Shown: one piece after another, positions 44,354 through 52,216 of the stretch
Layout: each line of letters opens with the position of its first letter
How positions within the stretch are numbered: position 1 is the first letter of the stretch
NCBI GenBank assembly: GCA_964437365.1
Contig: CAYTGM010000002.1
Span: forward strand, 322,652-386,651
Direction of reading: 5' to 3'
Source: CAYTGM01 sp964437365
GTDB lineage: Bacteria > Sumerlaeota > Sumerlaeia > SLMS01
DNA length: 64,000 nucleotides
Notes under the pieces: model-generated
What the model saw: only the letters and a program-made list of their open reading frames with translations
Told to the model about the DNA's origin: nothing
The model's database searches: none
Position numbers and translations under genes: made by a program

Positions 44354-44719
44354 ATGATCGACTGGAATGAAACAGAATTTATAGAGTTTTTAAACGTCTT
44401 GCCAGAGAATGGCGAAGACTTTGATATTTATCGCGCCTTCACTGCGAAGCAAGAAAAGCTTAAGCTCAGTTTACGAATAGACGTCAATCTTGGCGATGTG
44501 TCGATTGTTATTTCGCATGAAGAATTTAAAGCGCCACTGGTCAATCTTATGATTTTTCAATGTCAATTGGCGAAGGTAGTGAGGTCGGAGAATGTTGAAT
44601 ACATCGAATTTTCACCTGGTCGAATATTTGGTCCTGGATTTGACCAGAATTACGTGATTGAATATGGAATCAGACTTTTTAGGGAACCCAATTGGCGCCT
44701 TGAATTGTTTGGCAATTGA
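44354..44719 (+). CDS. Cassette 7 protein, unknown
   Basis: The 121-residue protein begins 11 bp after attC6. An acidic helical start (DWNETEFIEFLNVLPENGED) leads to alternating beta-strands (KLSLRIDVNLGDVSIVIS) and an aromatic end (YGIRLFREPNWRLELFGN). No signal peptide, no membrane segment, no motif I can name. Confidence 0.7.
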   Translation: MIDWNETEFIEFLNVLPENGEDFDIYRAFTAKQEKLKLSLRIDVNLGDVSIVISHEEFKAPLVNLMIFQCQLAKVVRSENVEYIEFSPGRIFGPGFDQNYVIEYGIRLFREPNWRLELFGN

Positions 44720-44723
44720 TTTG

Positions 44724-44798
44724 ATATTAAATGTATAGATCGGAAATTGACCCTTTGCTCCGCTACGGGCCAATCCCGCTGATCCATGTACGTTATGC
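44724..44798 (+). other. attC7 (degenerate 5' box)
   Basis: The opening box is worn (ATATTAA), the closing box is GTTATGC. Arms ATGTATAGATCGGAAATTGA and CAATCCCGCTGATCCATGTA pair along most of their length. About 75 bp. Confidence 0.65.
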
Positions 44799-44808
44799 GT
44801 GAGAAGTT

Positions 44809-45288
44809 ATGAATATACCCGAAAGCATGAAAGACGAATTGCAAGCCTGGAATAATGGCAGCGGAATCGACCTAGAGAGTTGGATTGGTTGCAGTGGTAA
44901 CTTTTCGTTGGCCGTCGGCTACACGACCGTATTTTGTCCAAAATTCGTAGAATTTGAGGGCTACATCTTCTGTCGTGATGAGCCAGTTAATGAGGACTTC
45001 GTACAAAATATAAGAGGCTTTGAATCCCAGGAAGGTAGTTCTCCAAAGTCGGTCGAGTGGGTAATTAACCATCTGCATATAGCTGACATCCATCACCGAG
45101 GCTGCGATGATATTTCTACGGATAAGCTCATTCTTATCGGGAACTCGCTAAAAGAAATCTATGAAGCAAGGTTGGCATTGTTGTTTCCTGATAAACCTTG
45201 CGAAGTTAAATTTTATATACCGGGAAATCCGGATGACTTTGATGAATATCATTTGACGTTCTGGCAGAAGAAGCATGAACATAAGTAG
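44809..45288 (+). CDS. Cassette 8 protein, unknown
   Basis: The 159-residue protein starts 10 bp after attC7. Aromatic-rich core: LESWIGCSGNFSLAVGYTTV, then FCPKFVEFEGYIFCRDEP. Later DIHHRGCDDISTDKLILIGN and PGNPDDFDEYHLTFWQKKH. Cys and His are scattered but form no clear metal site. Reads as a soluble alpha/beta protein of unknown family. Confidence 0.72.
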   Translation: MNIPESMKDELQAWNNGSGIDLESWIGCSGNFSLAVGYTTVFCPKFVEFEGYIFCRDEPVNEDFVQNIRGFESQEGSSPKSVEWVINHLHIADIHHRGCDDISTDKLILIGNSLKEIYEARLALLFPDKPCEVKFYIPGNPDDFDEYHLTFWQKKHEHK

Positions 45289-45402
45289 GCATAACAATTT
45301 TGTCCAGCCGACGCTTTGGATTACGCTCCGTTTTGGGGTGGCTTCGCCACTTTACCCGAAAACTCCGCTTCGCCCAAAGCACGCCTGACAAAGGCGTTAT
45401 GA
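45289..45402 (+). other. attC8
   Basis: Opens GCATAAC, closes GTTATGA; arms TTTTGTCCAGCCGACGCTTTGG-like and CCAAAGCACGCCTGACAAAG pair well, with a GGCTTCGCC-type inner hairpin. 114 bp. Confidence 0.85.
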
Positions 45403-45421
45403 GTCAATTGAGCATTAGAGT

Positions 45422-45700
45422 ATGGAGCTAGGAAAAATATATAAAGAAGTATCTGTTGATGAGTTTCACGTAAAGCGTGAAGGTGATTCATTCACAGTAT
45501 CTTTTGAATTTAGCTGCTCTGGTGAGACTGTTAATGCAAGGCTTATTGGAGTTCGTGATTTGGATAATTTATCTGAAATTATTAATGCAGATCGGCTTTG
45601 GATAGAGAAAACAGAAAATACTCAAGTTGAGTTTGGAGCGTTTGCATTGGGTGTGTCCCACGAATATTTTACCGAGATTGTCTTCGATGCACTATCGTAG
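45422..45700 (+). CDS. Cassette 9 protein, unknown
   Basis: The 92-residue protein starts 19 bp after attC8. KIYKEVSVDEFHVKREGDSF then VSFEFSCSGETVNARLIGVR gives a strand-rich first half, followed by a short helical end HEYFTEIVFDALS. Acidic, soluble, no known motif. Stop codon is 6 bp before attC9. Confidence 0.65.
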   Translation: MELGKIYKEVSVDEFHVKREGDSFTVSFEFSCSGETVNARLIGVRDLDNLSEIINADRLWIEKTENTQVEFGAFALGVSHEYFTEIVFDALS

Positions 45701-45706
45701 TCAAAC

Positions 45707-45817
45707 TCATAACAAAGCCGTGCACCGCGAGCAATTTTTCCGTCCCTTTTTTGTGGCGGTCGCTACGCTGCCACAAAAAATCAACTCCAAACTTGCCGCG
45801 TGACGGCGGTGTTAACT
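45707..45817 (+). other. attC9
   Basis: Opens TCATAAC, closes GTTAACT; arms AAAGCCGTGCACCGCGAGCA and TTGCCGCGTGACGGCGGT pair, with an inner palindrome around GTGGCGGTCGCTACGCTGCCA. 111 bp. Confidence 0.85.
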
Positions 45818-45826
45818 GTATTTAGT

Positions 45827-46120
45827 ATGAAATATCGAACTGGAGAAAACGTCGAGCTAGAAGATAGAGTGATTTATTATACTGCCGGCATTCCACTGGA
45901 AGCCTCTGTGGTTTTTATTAGTTCGCCAATGCAGTCGGTGCATGGATATGATTGGTTATCATTTGAGTCAAATATTGAAGGTATAGCGATTCGCTGGCAG
46001 GACCAAGATAAAGCAAAAGAGCTTTATTGGCCATCAGCCGCAGAAGGCGAAATGGCAGATTTTTTGGTAACCGATTCTGATGATGAAGATATCAAATTTG
46101 TATCACGAGCAAACAGTTAA
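45827..46120 (+). CDS. Cassette 10 protein, unknown
   Basis: I start at the ATG at 45,827; the longer frame from a GTG at 45,800 would begin inside attC9. The 97-residue protein has a short beta-rich fold: GENVELEDRVIYYTAGIPLE, SVHGYDWLSFESNIEGIAIR and an acidic C-terminus (VTDSDDEDIKF). No family recognised. Its stop codon is inside attC10, the last site of the array. Confidence 0.65.
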   Translation: MKYRTGENVELEDRVIYYTAGIPLEASVVFISSPMQSVHGYDWLSFESNIEGIAIRWQDQDKAKELYWPSAAEGEMADFLVTDSDDEDIKFVSRANS

Positions 46121-46187
46121 CAACCGCATGTTGTCGGACTGGTTTTCCGCTGCGCTTCCCTCCATCGTATGACCTCAGACGTTGAAT
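46115..46187 (+). other. attC10, last site of the array
   Basis: Opens AGTTAAC, closes GTTGAAT; arms CCGCATGTTGTCGGACTGG and CCATCGTATGACCTCAG pair imperfectly. The right flanking direct repeat begins directly after, at 46,188. 73 bp. Confidence 0.8.
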
Positions 46188-46455
46188 AACCCTGCGATAG
46201 TGTTCGAGAATTCTCTGATAAAAGAGTGTTGGATAAAGTGTCGGCAGGGGACCAGAGCCCCGGATGGGGCTATTCATATTCGACCCCATCCGGGGCCGCT
46301 GAACAGCGATGGACGCATGGTTGACACGCGGGAGCCATTTCAACTATGAAAATACATCCGCCCGGAGCAGCTGATTCTCGAGTCACTCTAGAAAACTCCT
46401 ATAGCCCAAGTTTCTTAAAAAATTTCTCGTAGCAGACAGCTTTTCAGAAATCCTC
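46188..46455 (+). repeat. Right copy of the direct repeat flanking the cassette array
   Basis: Collinear with 39,985-40,472 but without the nested element. It retains a palindrome of CCCCGGATGGGG with CCCCATCCGGGG and the GGACGCATGGTTGACACGCG block. It ends about where the stop codon of the next gene lies (TCAGAAAT). Confidence 0.85.
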
Positions 46456-46749
46456 GATAGACCTGTCTATATCGTCAGCCTGATCTTGCTTTTCTTCTTC
46501 AGTAGGGAGATTCAGGCACTGCATCAAGAAGCTGGCGAATGCACCTAACGACCATAAGATCAGGAAAACAACGACTCCTCCTTGATATAAAAGGTCTGAA
46601 AAAGAGGACGAGTAGCTTTCATAGGGCATGTCTATCAGATAGGGAAAAATGAATATTGCCAGTGGAACAATGACAAACATTCCCACCGACCAGACTGCTA
46701 ATTGCCTGAAATACTTTTTCTGACGTTGTTTTGAGAACCTGAGAAACAA
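46444..46749 (-). CDS. Small two-helix membrane protein
   Basis: A 101-residue protein started by a TTG with a strong GGAGGAG seven or so bases upstream. A basic start (RFSKQRQKKYFR) precedes membrane helix 1 (QLAVWSVGMFVIVPLAIFIF) and helix 2 (VVVFLILWSLGAFASFLMQC); the tail is acidic (EEEKQDQADDIDRSIEDF). The 3' end lies inside the direct repeat that flanks the cassette array, so its last few codons may have been set by that event. It lies 40 bp downstream of the LarA-like gene in the same direction. Function unknown. Confidence 0.7.
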   Translation of the reverse strand: MFLRFSKQRQKKYFRQLAVWSVGMFVIVPLAIFIFPYLIDMPYESYSSSFSDLLYQGGVVVFLILWSLGAFASFLMQCLNLPTEEEKQDQADDIDRSIEDF

Positions 46750-46789
46750 TTACCTCTCCTCCAAAAAGCCGGAGGATTATATTTGCAGT

Positions 46790-48073
46790 CTACTTCGCGA
46801 CTTCGGCCAGGCACCTTGGTCCGTCAGGCAGCGCGACGATCTTGCAGCGCTGACCGTGGCTTTCCATAGCGCCGAGGATCGCTTCGTTCATGTCGCGGCT
46901 TGGAGTCATGCCGGTGGTCCAGATTGAATCTTCGTTGAGGTCTTTATTATAGAGAATCACTTCATGATCCTGGAGAATCGAGAAGAAGCGCTGGGCAATC
47001 CATTGCCCTGGGGTAAACTCCCGGCTGTGTGACAGCTTCTCCATCTTGCGTTTGACGGTATGATTTGTATAGACAAGGTCGTGGAAGGGTTTAGGTCCAA
47101 TCCCTTCCTCCAGGGCAGCAGCAATAACGATCGTTCCTTCCTGTCTGAGAACGTGTGTACATGTGCTCAGTGCAGAGACCACCTGGGCGAGTGTATTGTC
47201 AAAGGGAGCCCCACCGCCGCTTGTCACCACGATGTCCATGGGCTCTTTGACTTTCGTCTCCATCTTTTCGGCGAGATACTGCATCGCTTTAAAATGTGAC
47301 TGAGCAAAATGTCCTGCAAAGATAGATTCGATATGACCTTCAGGAGTAAGGATCGCTGAGACGGAAAGATCGACACTAACCGCATTTGAAGCTTCGATCC
47401 CAGTCATGTGGAAAGGGTTGTCAGTGAAGCCTCCGTAGCGAGTCTTGCGGTTGGCGATATTATTGAAATCGTAGATTGCTTTGAGGGTATCAATTCCACT
47501 CAGGCCTGGAAGAACAATGGACCGTCCTCCAGTAAATCCAAGAGCGATGTCAGGTCTGACTCCTCCGAGAACCACTTTAAAATCGGCCTCAACAAAGCTC
47601 TTATTCACGGTGATCGGGAATTTGAGGCTCGATGATTCGCCGACGTTGATTAACTGAGAAGCATCAAGAGGATCATGAACAATAACATTGCAACTTTCGC
47701 GGATTGAAGGTTCTACATTGTTGATAATTTCTTTTGGTGCACTGACTTCCCACATGGGAGGCGTCAGAATAATCGTGATATTAGCTTTATCTATATCAGA
47801 GTCATCTTCGATCATCTCGATGACAGTTCTCAGGACACCCTTCGAGAAGATATCCGAGGCGTCAGTTTCTACTGCTATGGCACATGTATTTTTCCCTTTA
47901 GTCAATGCAGCGATAGAATGCTCCCCGGAAAGAGCACCGATGGCGCCTAACACTTCGGAAGGGGGATCCTGGCATTCATTCAGACTGTGGGGTCGGTAGC
48001 AGCGCCCGTTAATCCAGTTGTCCGGAACGTCAATGGGCACAGATTCACTGCCATAAGGCAAATTAATGTGCAT
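46790..48073 (-). CDS. LarA-family (DUF2088) protein with altered active site
   Basis: From the ATG at 48,073 (a TTG at 48,124 is also in frame) 427 residues follow the lactate-racemase LarA family: HINLPYGSESVPIDVPDNW start, VVLGGVRPDIALGFTGGRSI near 165-185, VVTSGGGAPFDNTLAQVVSA and GTIVIAAALEEGIGPKPF. LarA binds a nickel-pincer cofactor covalently through a lysine in the GGRK segment and uses nearby histidines. Here the expected PH and GGRK read RPD and GGRS, and the THR histidine region reads LTPPMWEVS. Racemase chemistry with the NPN cofactor therefore looks unlikely. No larBCE genes are in the window. Confidence 0.82.
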   Translation of the reverse strand: MHINLPYGSESVPIDVPDNWINGRCYRPHSLNECQDPPSEVLGAIGALSGEHSIAALTKGKNTCAIAVETDASDIFSKGVLRTVIEMIEDDSDIDKANITIILTPPMWEVSAPKEIINNVEPSIRESCNVIVHDPLDASQLINVGESSSLKFPITVNKSFVEADFKVVLGGVRPDIALGFTGGRSIVLPGLSGIDTLKAIYDFNNIANRKTRYGGFTDNPFHMTGIEASNAVSVDLSVSAILTPEGHIESIFAGHFAQSHFKAMQYLAEKMETKVKEPMDIVVTSGGGAPFDNTLAQVVSALSTCTHVLRQEGTIVIAAALEEGIGPKPFHDLVYTNHTVKRKMEKLSHSREFTPGQWIAQRFFSILQDHEVILYNKDLNEDSIWTTGMTPSRDMNEAILGAMESHGQRCKIVALPDGPRCLAEVAK

Positions 48074-48216
48074 TGATAGAAAGTACTGTCCTGAGTAGAG
48101 TTTCGATTTCTCACTTAACTTCAAGGACTGAAATTATGTGGTCAAGCAAAGCGAGTGTTTTCAAAGAGATAGTTTTGCGGAACCGGTGAAACTAAATCCA
48201 GAAAGTTGTTCTTTGA

Positions 48217-49656
48217 TCAGCCATTTCCAAGGATCATTTTCATCTGAGACCACCCAGCTTTCAAATAGTTGCCGAAAGTCTTCGGTGAATGGGCTGCATG
48301 GAAAAGCGTTCTGGCTGCATAACCTGGTCGAAAATAGAATTTCCTGAGACATTCCTGACGAATCGTTGCCAGTTCTTCTACTGAGAGATACTTGCTGGGC
48401 ATCGCCGGAAGACCATACGCTTCCTTCGGGATTTCCCCATCTTTAAGAAGACCTTCGGCCACCGCTTCTCTGTACAGAGGCGTGCCTGGGAACGGATAAG
48501 GATAAAAGATCTCAAGGAAATCTGGATCGAGACGTTTAGCAAACTCAACATCCTGCTCGATGGCCTCGCGATCATCCTCTGGCAATCCAACAAGAATGTA
48601 GATGGAGCGACGGATTCCAGCCTCGCGTGTCATCTCGAGAGCCTTCTCTGCCTGCTCCACGGTGGCTTTCTTATTAATCTTTTCGAGAGCCTCGTTCGAG
48701 CCTTTTTCAACACCGAATGCAATCAACCAGCAGCCCGCTGATTTCATTGCCTTTAGAACCTCTGGCTTAACAGTATCAACGCGCGAGTTACTGGCCCATT
48801 TAATGTCCAGTTTCTCCTCTTTAATACGCTCGCAAAGCTCGATGACCCATTTCCCGTTCTGGGTGAAAAGGTCGCTGCGGAACAGGAAGTTCCGGATGCC
48901 GTGCTCATGAACGCATTCTTTGATCTCGCCGATCACGTTTTCAACAGAGCGGTAGCGGTTCTTCAAACCTGAAACCTGGTTCGCCAGACAGTAACTGCAG
49001 GAAAACGGACATCCTCTGTTCGTTACCAGCGTCGTCTGAAGTTCTTCCGTATCAGGACGAATATAGAGACTGTTGTTTGTCAGATGGCGAGCCGGGTAGG
49101 GGATAGAATCAAGGTCCTTTGGCAGGGGACGACTTGGGTTCTGAACGACTTTCTTTCCATCGCGCCATGTTAGGCCTGTAATCTTCGAGAATTCAACACC
49201 CTGAGCGATCTCCTGACAGGTCTCTTCATACTCTCCTCGAAGCGCGAGGTCGAGCTGAGGCCATTCTTCCATTGTTGGGACATCAAGAGTATTAAAGTGA
49301 GCGCCCTTTGCAATAGTCACCATCTCTGGTTTAATCTTTTTGGCGAGCTTGGTCGACTTCAGGTCGTCCTTAAGAGAAGGCGTCGTGATGCTGAGAATCA
49401 GGTAATCGGGCTGGAACTCTTCCAGATCGCGCTTAAATCTTTTCCATCCCCATTCTTCGGCAGGGTAGTCAGTCAGGCGGCATTCGAGGCCTTCATTTTC
49501 AAAGACAGCGGCAGCATAAAGGAGATCGACCGGAGGCCTGAGTGCCACAGTCTTGAGTCGATCGATCGGCGTCTGGCAGCGATCTTCACGGATAAATTTG
49601 CCGGTTGGCGGTACTACAAAGAAGGCTCTTTTAGTTTTCTTGTCTTTAGTCATCAT
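48217..49656 (-). CDS. B12-binding-domain radical SAM protein
   Basis: The 479-residue protein has an N-terminal cobalamin-binding-like domain (LKTVALRPPVDLLYAAAVFE, DYLILSITTPSLKDDL, VTIAKGAHFNTLD) and a radical SAM TIM-barrel with the cluster motif RGCPFSCSYCLANQ, SAM contacts in IRNFLFRSDLFTQN and FGVEKGSNEALEKINKKATV. The DxHxxG cobalamin-ligand motif is not evident. Family members methylate or rearrange lipids, cofactors or peptides; the end (EIFYPYPFPGTPLYREA) is typical of the bacteriochlorophyll/hopanoid-like group. It precedes the LarA-like gene on the same strand by about 140 bp. Confidence 0.88.
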   Translation of the reverse strand: MMTKDKKTKRAFFVVPPTGKFIREDRCQTPIDRLKTVALRPPVDLLYAAAVFENEGLECRLTDYPAEEWGWKRFKRDLEEFQPDYLILSITTPSLKDDLKSTKLAKKIKPEMVTIAKGAHFNTLDVPTMEEWPQLDLALRGEYEETCQEIAQGVEFSKITGLTWRDGKKVVQNPSRPLPKDLDSIPYPARHLTNNSLYIRPDTEELQTTLVTNRGCPFSCSYCLANQVSGLKNRYRSVENVIGEIKECVHEHGIRNFLFRSDLFTQNGKWVIELCERIKEEKLDIKWASNSRVDTVKPEVLKAMKSAGCWLIAFGVEKGSNEALEKINKKATVEQAEKALEMTREAGIRRSIYILVGLPEDDREAIEQDVEFAKRLDPDFLEIFYPYPFPGTPLYREAVAEGLLKDGEIPKEAYGLPAMPSKYLSVEELATIRQECLRKFYFRPGYAARTLFHAAHSPKTFGNYLKAGWSQMKMILGNG

Positions 49657-50000
49657 TTGGGGGCTAACGATTGAGTAGGTGTGCTGATTTCTCCGAGCAT
49701 AACTGGCGAGGAGGTTTCATGCTCTTTGATTGGTAGTCAAGTCTGTTCGGCGGATATGAGCCAAAGAAGGCATATATTCTTCAGCATATTCTCTCCATGC
49801 AAAAAATGGGTTAATTGGTCGTTGTCGGCAACAGCTTATTTGACAGAAGGGGCTGAAAAACAAGGGTTTCGTGGTGTAATAATTTTGACGCGTTCTGGAA
49901 CGTATTGCTTATCGCTCCCAGTTTAAGTCACCTCACGCTCCATAAGAACATGAATAACCTGGCTCTACCTTGCATGGCCCCCGCATTGACCGTGCATTCG

Positions 50001-50051
50001 AATGCAGGCTGTATGCAGGCTGGAAGCAAGTTGCAACGAGGTAGATGCAGG
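50001..50051 (+). repeat. Copy 3 of the TGCA-rich intergenic repeat
   Basis: AATGCAGGCTGTATGCAGG then AAGCAAGTTGCAACGAGG and GATGCAGG matches 26,695-26,744, plus the reverse of 4,885-4,936. Confidence 0.6.
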
Positions 50052-50068
50052 GAAAGCTTTGCCCCCTG

Positions 50069-50420
50069 GGCGCGCCGATCGGTGATCGGCGCAGTTAACG
50101 TATGATTTTCGGCCACGTATGGGGTGCTGGGGGAACGCCACTTTGTGGTTCCCTGGGAGCGCCGGTCGGTGACCGGCTCTTTTAACGAGTGATTCTCTGT
50201 TATATAAGGGCGCCGGGAGAATCTCCTTGATCAACGCGCGCCCAGCAGCCCCCCTTCCCTATTTGGTTGGTTCTCTCTCACGAATGGTGGGGGATAGTTT
50301 AAGGTAAAGTTGCCGATCACCGATCGGCGTTCCCAGCAACCCCCCTTTCCCACCAGGGTTGGTTTTCTCTCATAGTTGATGGGAGATTTCTTAAGGTAAA
50401 GACGCCGAACCGGCGTTCAG
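50069..50420. repeat. Four hairpin units: two direct, two inverted
   Basis: Units 1 and 2 (around 50,072-50,092 and 50,159-50,179) each begin with a stem (GCGCCGATC GGT GATCGGCGC; GCCGGTCGGTGACCGGC) followed by TTAACG. Units 3 and 4 (stems around 50,312-50,329 and 50,403-50,416) face the other way and share CAGCAACCCCC-like, GGTTGGTT and AAGGTAAAG segments. The whole forms a nested, roughly palindromic block of about 350 bp. Confidence 0.65.
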
Positions 50421-50479
50421 CGTTTCCAGGGGTACAAACAACGATAATGCCTACATTGCATGGCGGCTTGCGGTTCGAT

Positions 50480-51190
50480 TTACCTGTGACCGTATGCCCA
50501 GCCATCAATTTCCTCAAACCAGATGTGTTTTTTGTCGGGATAATTCTGTTCAGGATAGTAGATCAGGTATTCGCGCCTTTGAGCTCCATGGCTTGCCAGG
50601 ATGCTCAACACCCATCGCGTGCCATCGTATCTGTTAAGTTGGTTCTGGGGCAGGCCTTTGAGGGAGCGATAGCTGAGATCGCTTTGATGAAAGGGAACGG
50701 CTGGTATCGCTGAAATATATTCAGGTACGAGGATACTTAGGTCTTTGGGAGGGCGCCCCCGATTCCGTTCGTAATCTTCGATGGCGTCTACGACGGGCTG
50801 AAGCTCTTGAAAGTAGCTCTTGTACGCGTCTATCCGTATATTCCAGCCAGCATTATAGGGCTTCTGAAAGAGGTGAAGTCCGTATGTTGTCAATGTGAGG
50901 CCCAGCAAAAAGTCGAAACTAAACTGCATAAAAGCGGAATGCTTTTTTGATACTACTTCTTCAATGAAGCACATTGCGGTGATCAGCGGAGAGAGAAAAA
51001 GTAGAGTTGCCCAGACTATCAGGGAAATATCCAGCCCAGTAGGGTCCTGCGTGAGTGTGAGTGCCTCCCGATGGTACTCAAGATGTGTCATATATACGTA
51101 AAGAGGGATTGAGGCTCCCGCAATGAATGTAAAGAACAATGCGAGCGATTTCAGAAGTGATTGCTTTTTGGTTCTAGGTTTTCTGGCCAT
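50480..51190 (-). CDS. Membrane protein with pseudopilin-like C-terminal domain, unknown
   Basis: The 236-residue protein has three membrane helices: LLKSLALFFTFIAGASIPLY, LIVWATLLFLSPLITAMC and FDFLLGLTLTTYGLHLF. The C-terminal 120 residues (ELQPVVDAIEDYERNRGRPP, LSILVPEYISAIPAVP) resemble the globular part of type II secretion pseudopilins, where a helix leads to a strand-rich head. It is divergent from the membrane gene at 51,344. Not recognised as a named family. Confidence 0.72.
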   Translation of the reverse strand: MARKPRTKKQSLLKSLALFFTFIAGASIPLYVYMTHLEYHREALTLTQDPTGLDISLIVWATLLFLSPLITAMCFIEEVVSKKHSAFMQFSFDFLLGLTLTTYGLHLFQKPYNAGWNIRIDAYKSYFQELQPVVDAIEDYERNRGRPPKDLSILVPEYISAIPAVPFHQSDLSYRSLKGLPQNQLNRYDGTRWVLSILASHGAQRREYLIYYPEQNYPDKKHIWFEEIDGWAYGHR

Positions 51191-51343
51191 CAGTATTCAG
51201 AATCATTCCAAACAGTGGTGCGTGTTCATCTTTATTTGACTCACCTCAACCAGAGAAGAGATTTCTTTCCGATATCATAATCTGATTGATGACTCATCCT
51301 TTTCCGGGTGATGTGGTGGGGAAAAGTCAATTCGGGGTTTTTT

Positions 51344-52183
51344 GTGGAATTTGATGTTCGACCTATGACGATTGGAGAGATTTTGGACGGCGCTTTCGAG
51401 CTTGTTCAAAAGGATCTCAAACTGCTTTTGGGCATTGCCTGTTCAATCCTGCTTCCATTTTCGTTAATTAATCAGATTCTGTCAGTTCGTTTTGAGTCTT
51501 CGATGAATCAATGGGAACGATTTGAAACGACCCCTGCCGAGGTTCTGACCTCAGCCTTAATCATGATGGTAGTGGCTCTCTTCGTCGCCCTTGTGCCACA
51601 GCTTCTTGTCACTCTCGCAACGATCAGGGTGTTCAAGGATCGGATCTCAGGGGTCACTCCTACCTATAAATCAGCGATCGTGTTCTCTTTGAGAAGGTAT
51701 TTTCCGTATCTCTTAACGATGACTCTTCAGTTTCTAGCCATCGTAATAGGTCTGTTTTTCTGTTTGATCCCAGGGATTGTAGTGGCATTAGCACTATCCC
51801 TCGTGCCTTATGTCTTTGTGTATGAGGAGGAAAGTTACTTTGATGCGCTGCAGAGGAGCTGGAAGCTCATCTTCAATAGTTCCAACTTTTTGACAGTTTT
51901 TGTCCTTGGTCTTGTTGCAGCAACACTCTCCTCATCGATTCTTGTTATTCCCAGCGTTTTTCCTGTCGGTCCTTATATCGGAGTTATTATGTTCGCCGTA
52001 ACAATGACCGCTTTATCCTTTGTCTCATCTGCCATATACTTCGTCCTTTTCCTTTCCTGCAAGAGCACTTGTGATAACCTCGACGTGACGATGCGAGTCG
52101 AATACTTGAAGAATAAACTCGATCAGAAGGAAAGAAAACAGGAGCAGCCGCTGATTGATTTTTCAAGACCAGCGGACCAGTGA
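51344..52183 (+). CDS. Polytopic membrane protein, first gene of the MoxR cluster
   Basis: From a GTG at 51,344 with GGGG about 8 bases upstream (longer frames from 51,308 are possible), 279 residues contain a conserved start RPMTIGEILDGAFELVQKDL and about six membrane helices, including LLLGIACSILLPFSLINQIL and LTMTLQFLAIVIGLFFCLIP. This resembles the glycerophosphoryl diester phosphodiesterase membrane-domain / YciC-like family. It is followed by DUF4129, DUF4350, MoxR and DUF58 genes on the same strand. Confidence 0.78.
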   Translation: MEFDVRPMTIGEILDGAFELVQKDLKLLLGIACSILLPFSLINQILSVRFESSMNQWERFETTPAEVLTSALIMMVVALFVALVPQLLVTLATIRVFKDRISGVTPTYKSAIVFSLRRYFPYLLTMTLQFLAIVIGLFFCLIPGIVVALALSLVPYVFVYEEESYFDALQRSWKLIFNSSNFLTVFVLGLVAATLSSSILVIPSVFPVGPYIGVIMFAVTMTALSFVSSAIYFVLFLSCKSTCDNLDVTMRVEYLKNKLDQKERKQEQPLIDFSRPADQ

Positions 52184-52216
52184 TACTCAAGTCGACCAAA
52201 GAGTGAGTTCCAATAA

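Larger units (their letters stand above)
40876..46187 (+). mobile_element. Integron gene-cassette array of ten cassettes without an integrase (CALIN)
   Basis: Ten units of 370-840 bp each contain one short plus-strand gene and end in an attC-like site. Each site opens with an RYYYAAC-like box 0-20 bp (once about 100 bp) after the stop codon and closes with a GTTRRRY-like box shortly before the next start codon, with imperfectly paired arms between. This is the defining layout of integron cassettes; sites would be recombined as folded bottom strands by an IntI integrase. No integrase gene lies within the window, so this is either a cluster lacking integrase or the distal part of a longer integron. 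Confidence 0.88.
49657..50479. other. Gene-free intergenic block with repeats, about 820 bp
   Basis: No reading frame is convincing. The first 340 bp are plain. The right part carries the third TGCA-rich repeat (50,001-50,051) and then a set of four hairpin units up to about 50,420. Confidence 0.6.

Noticed and set aside
39985..46455. Flanking repeats read as target-site duplication of a transposon
   Set aside because: At about 270 bp they are far too long for a transposition duplication, and no transposase is present.
50069..50420. Possible CRISPR array
   Set aside because: Units are few, differ in sequence and orientation, and lack equal spacers; no cas gene nearby.
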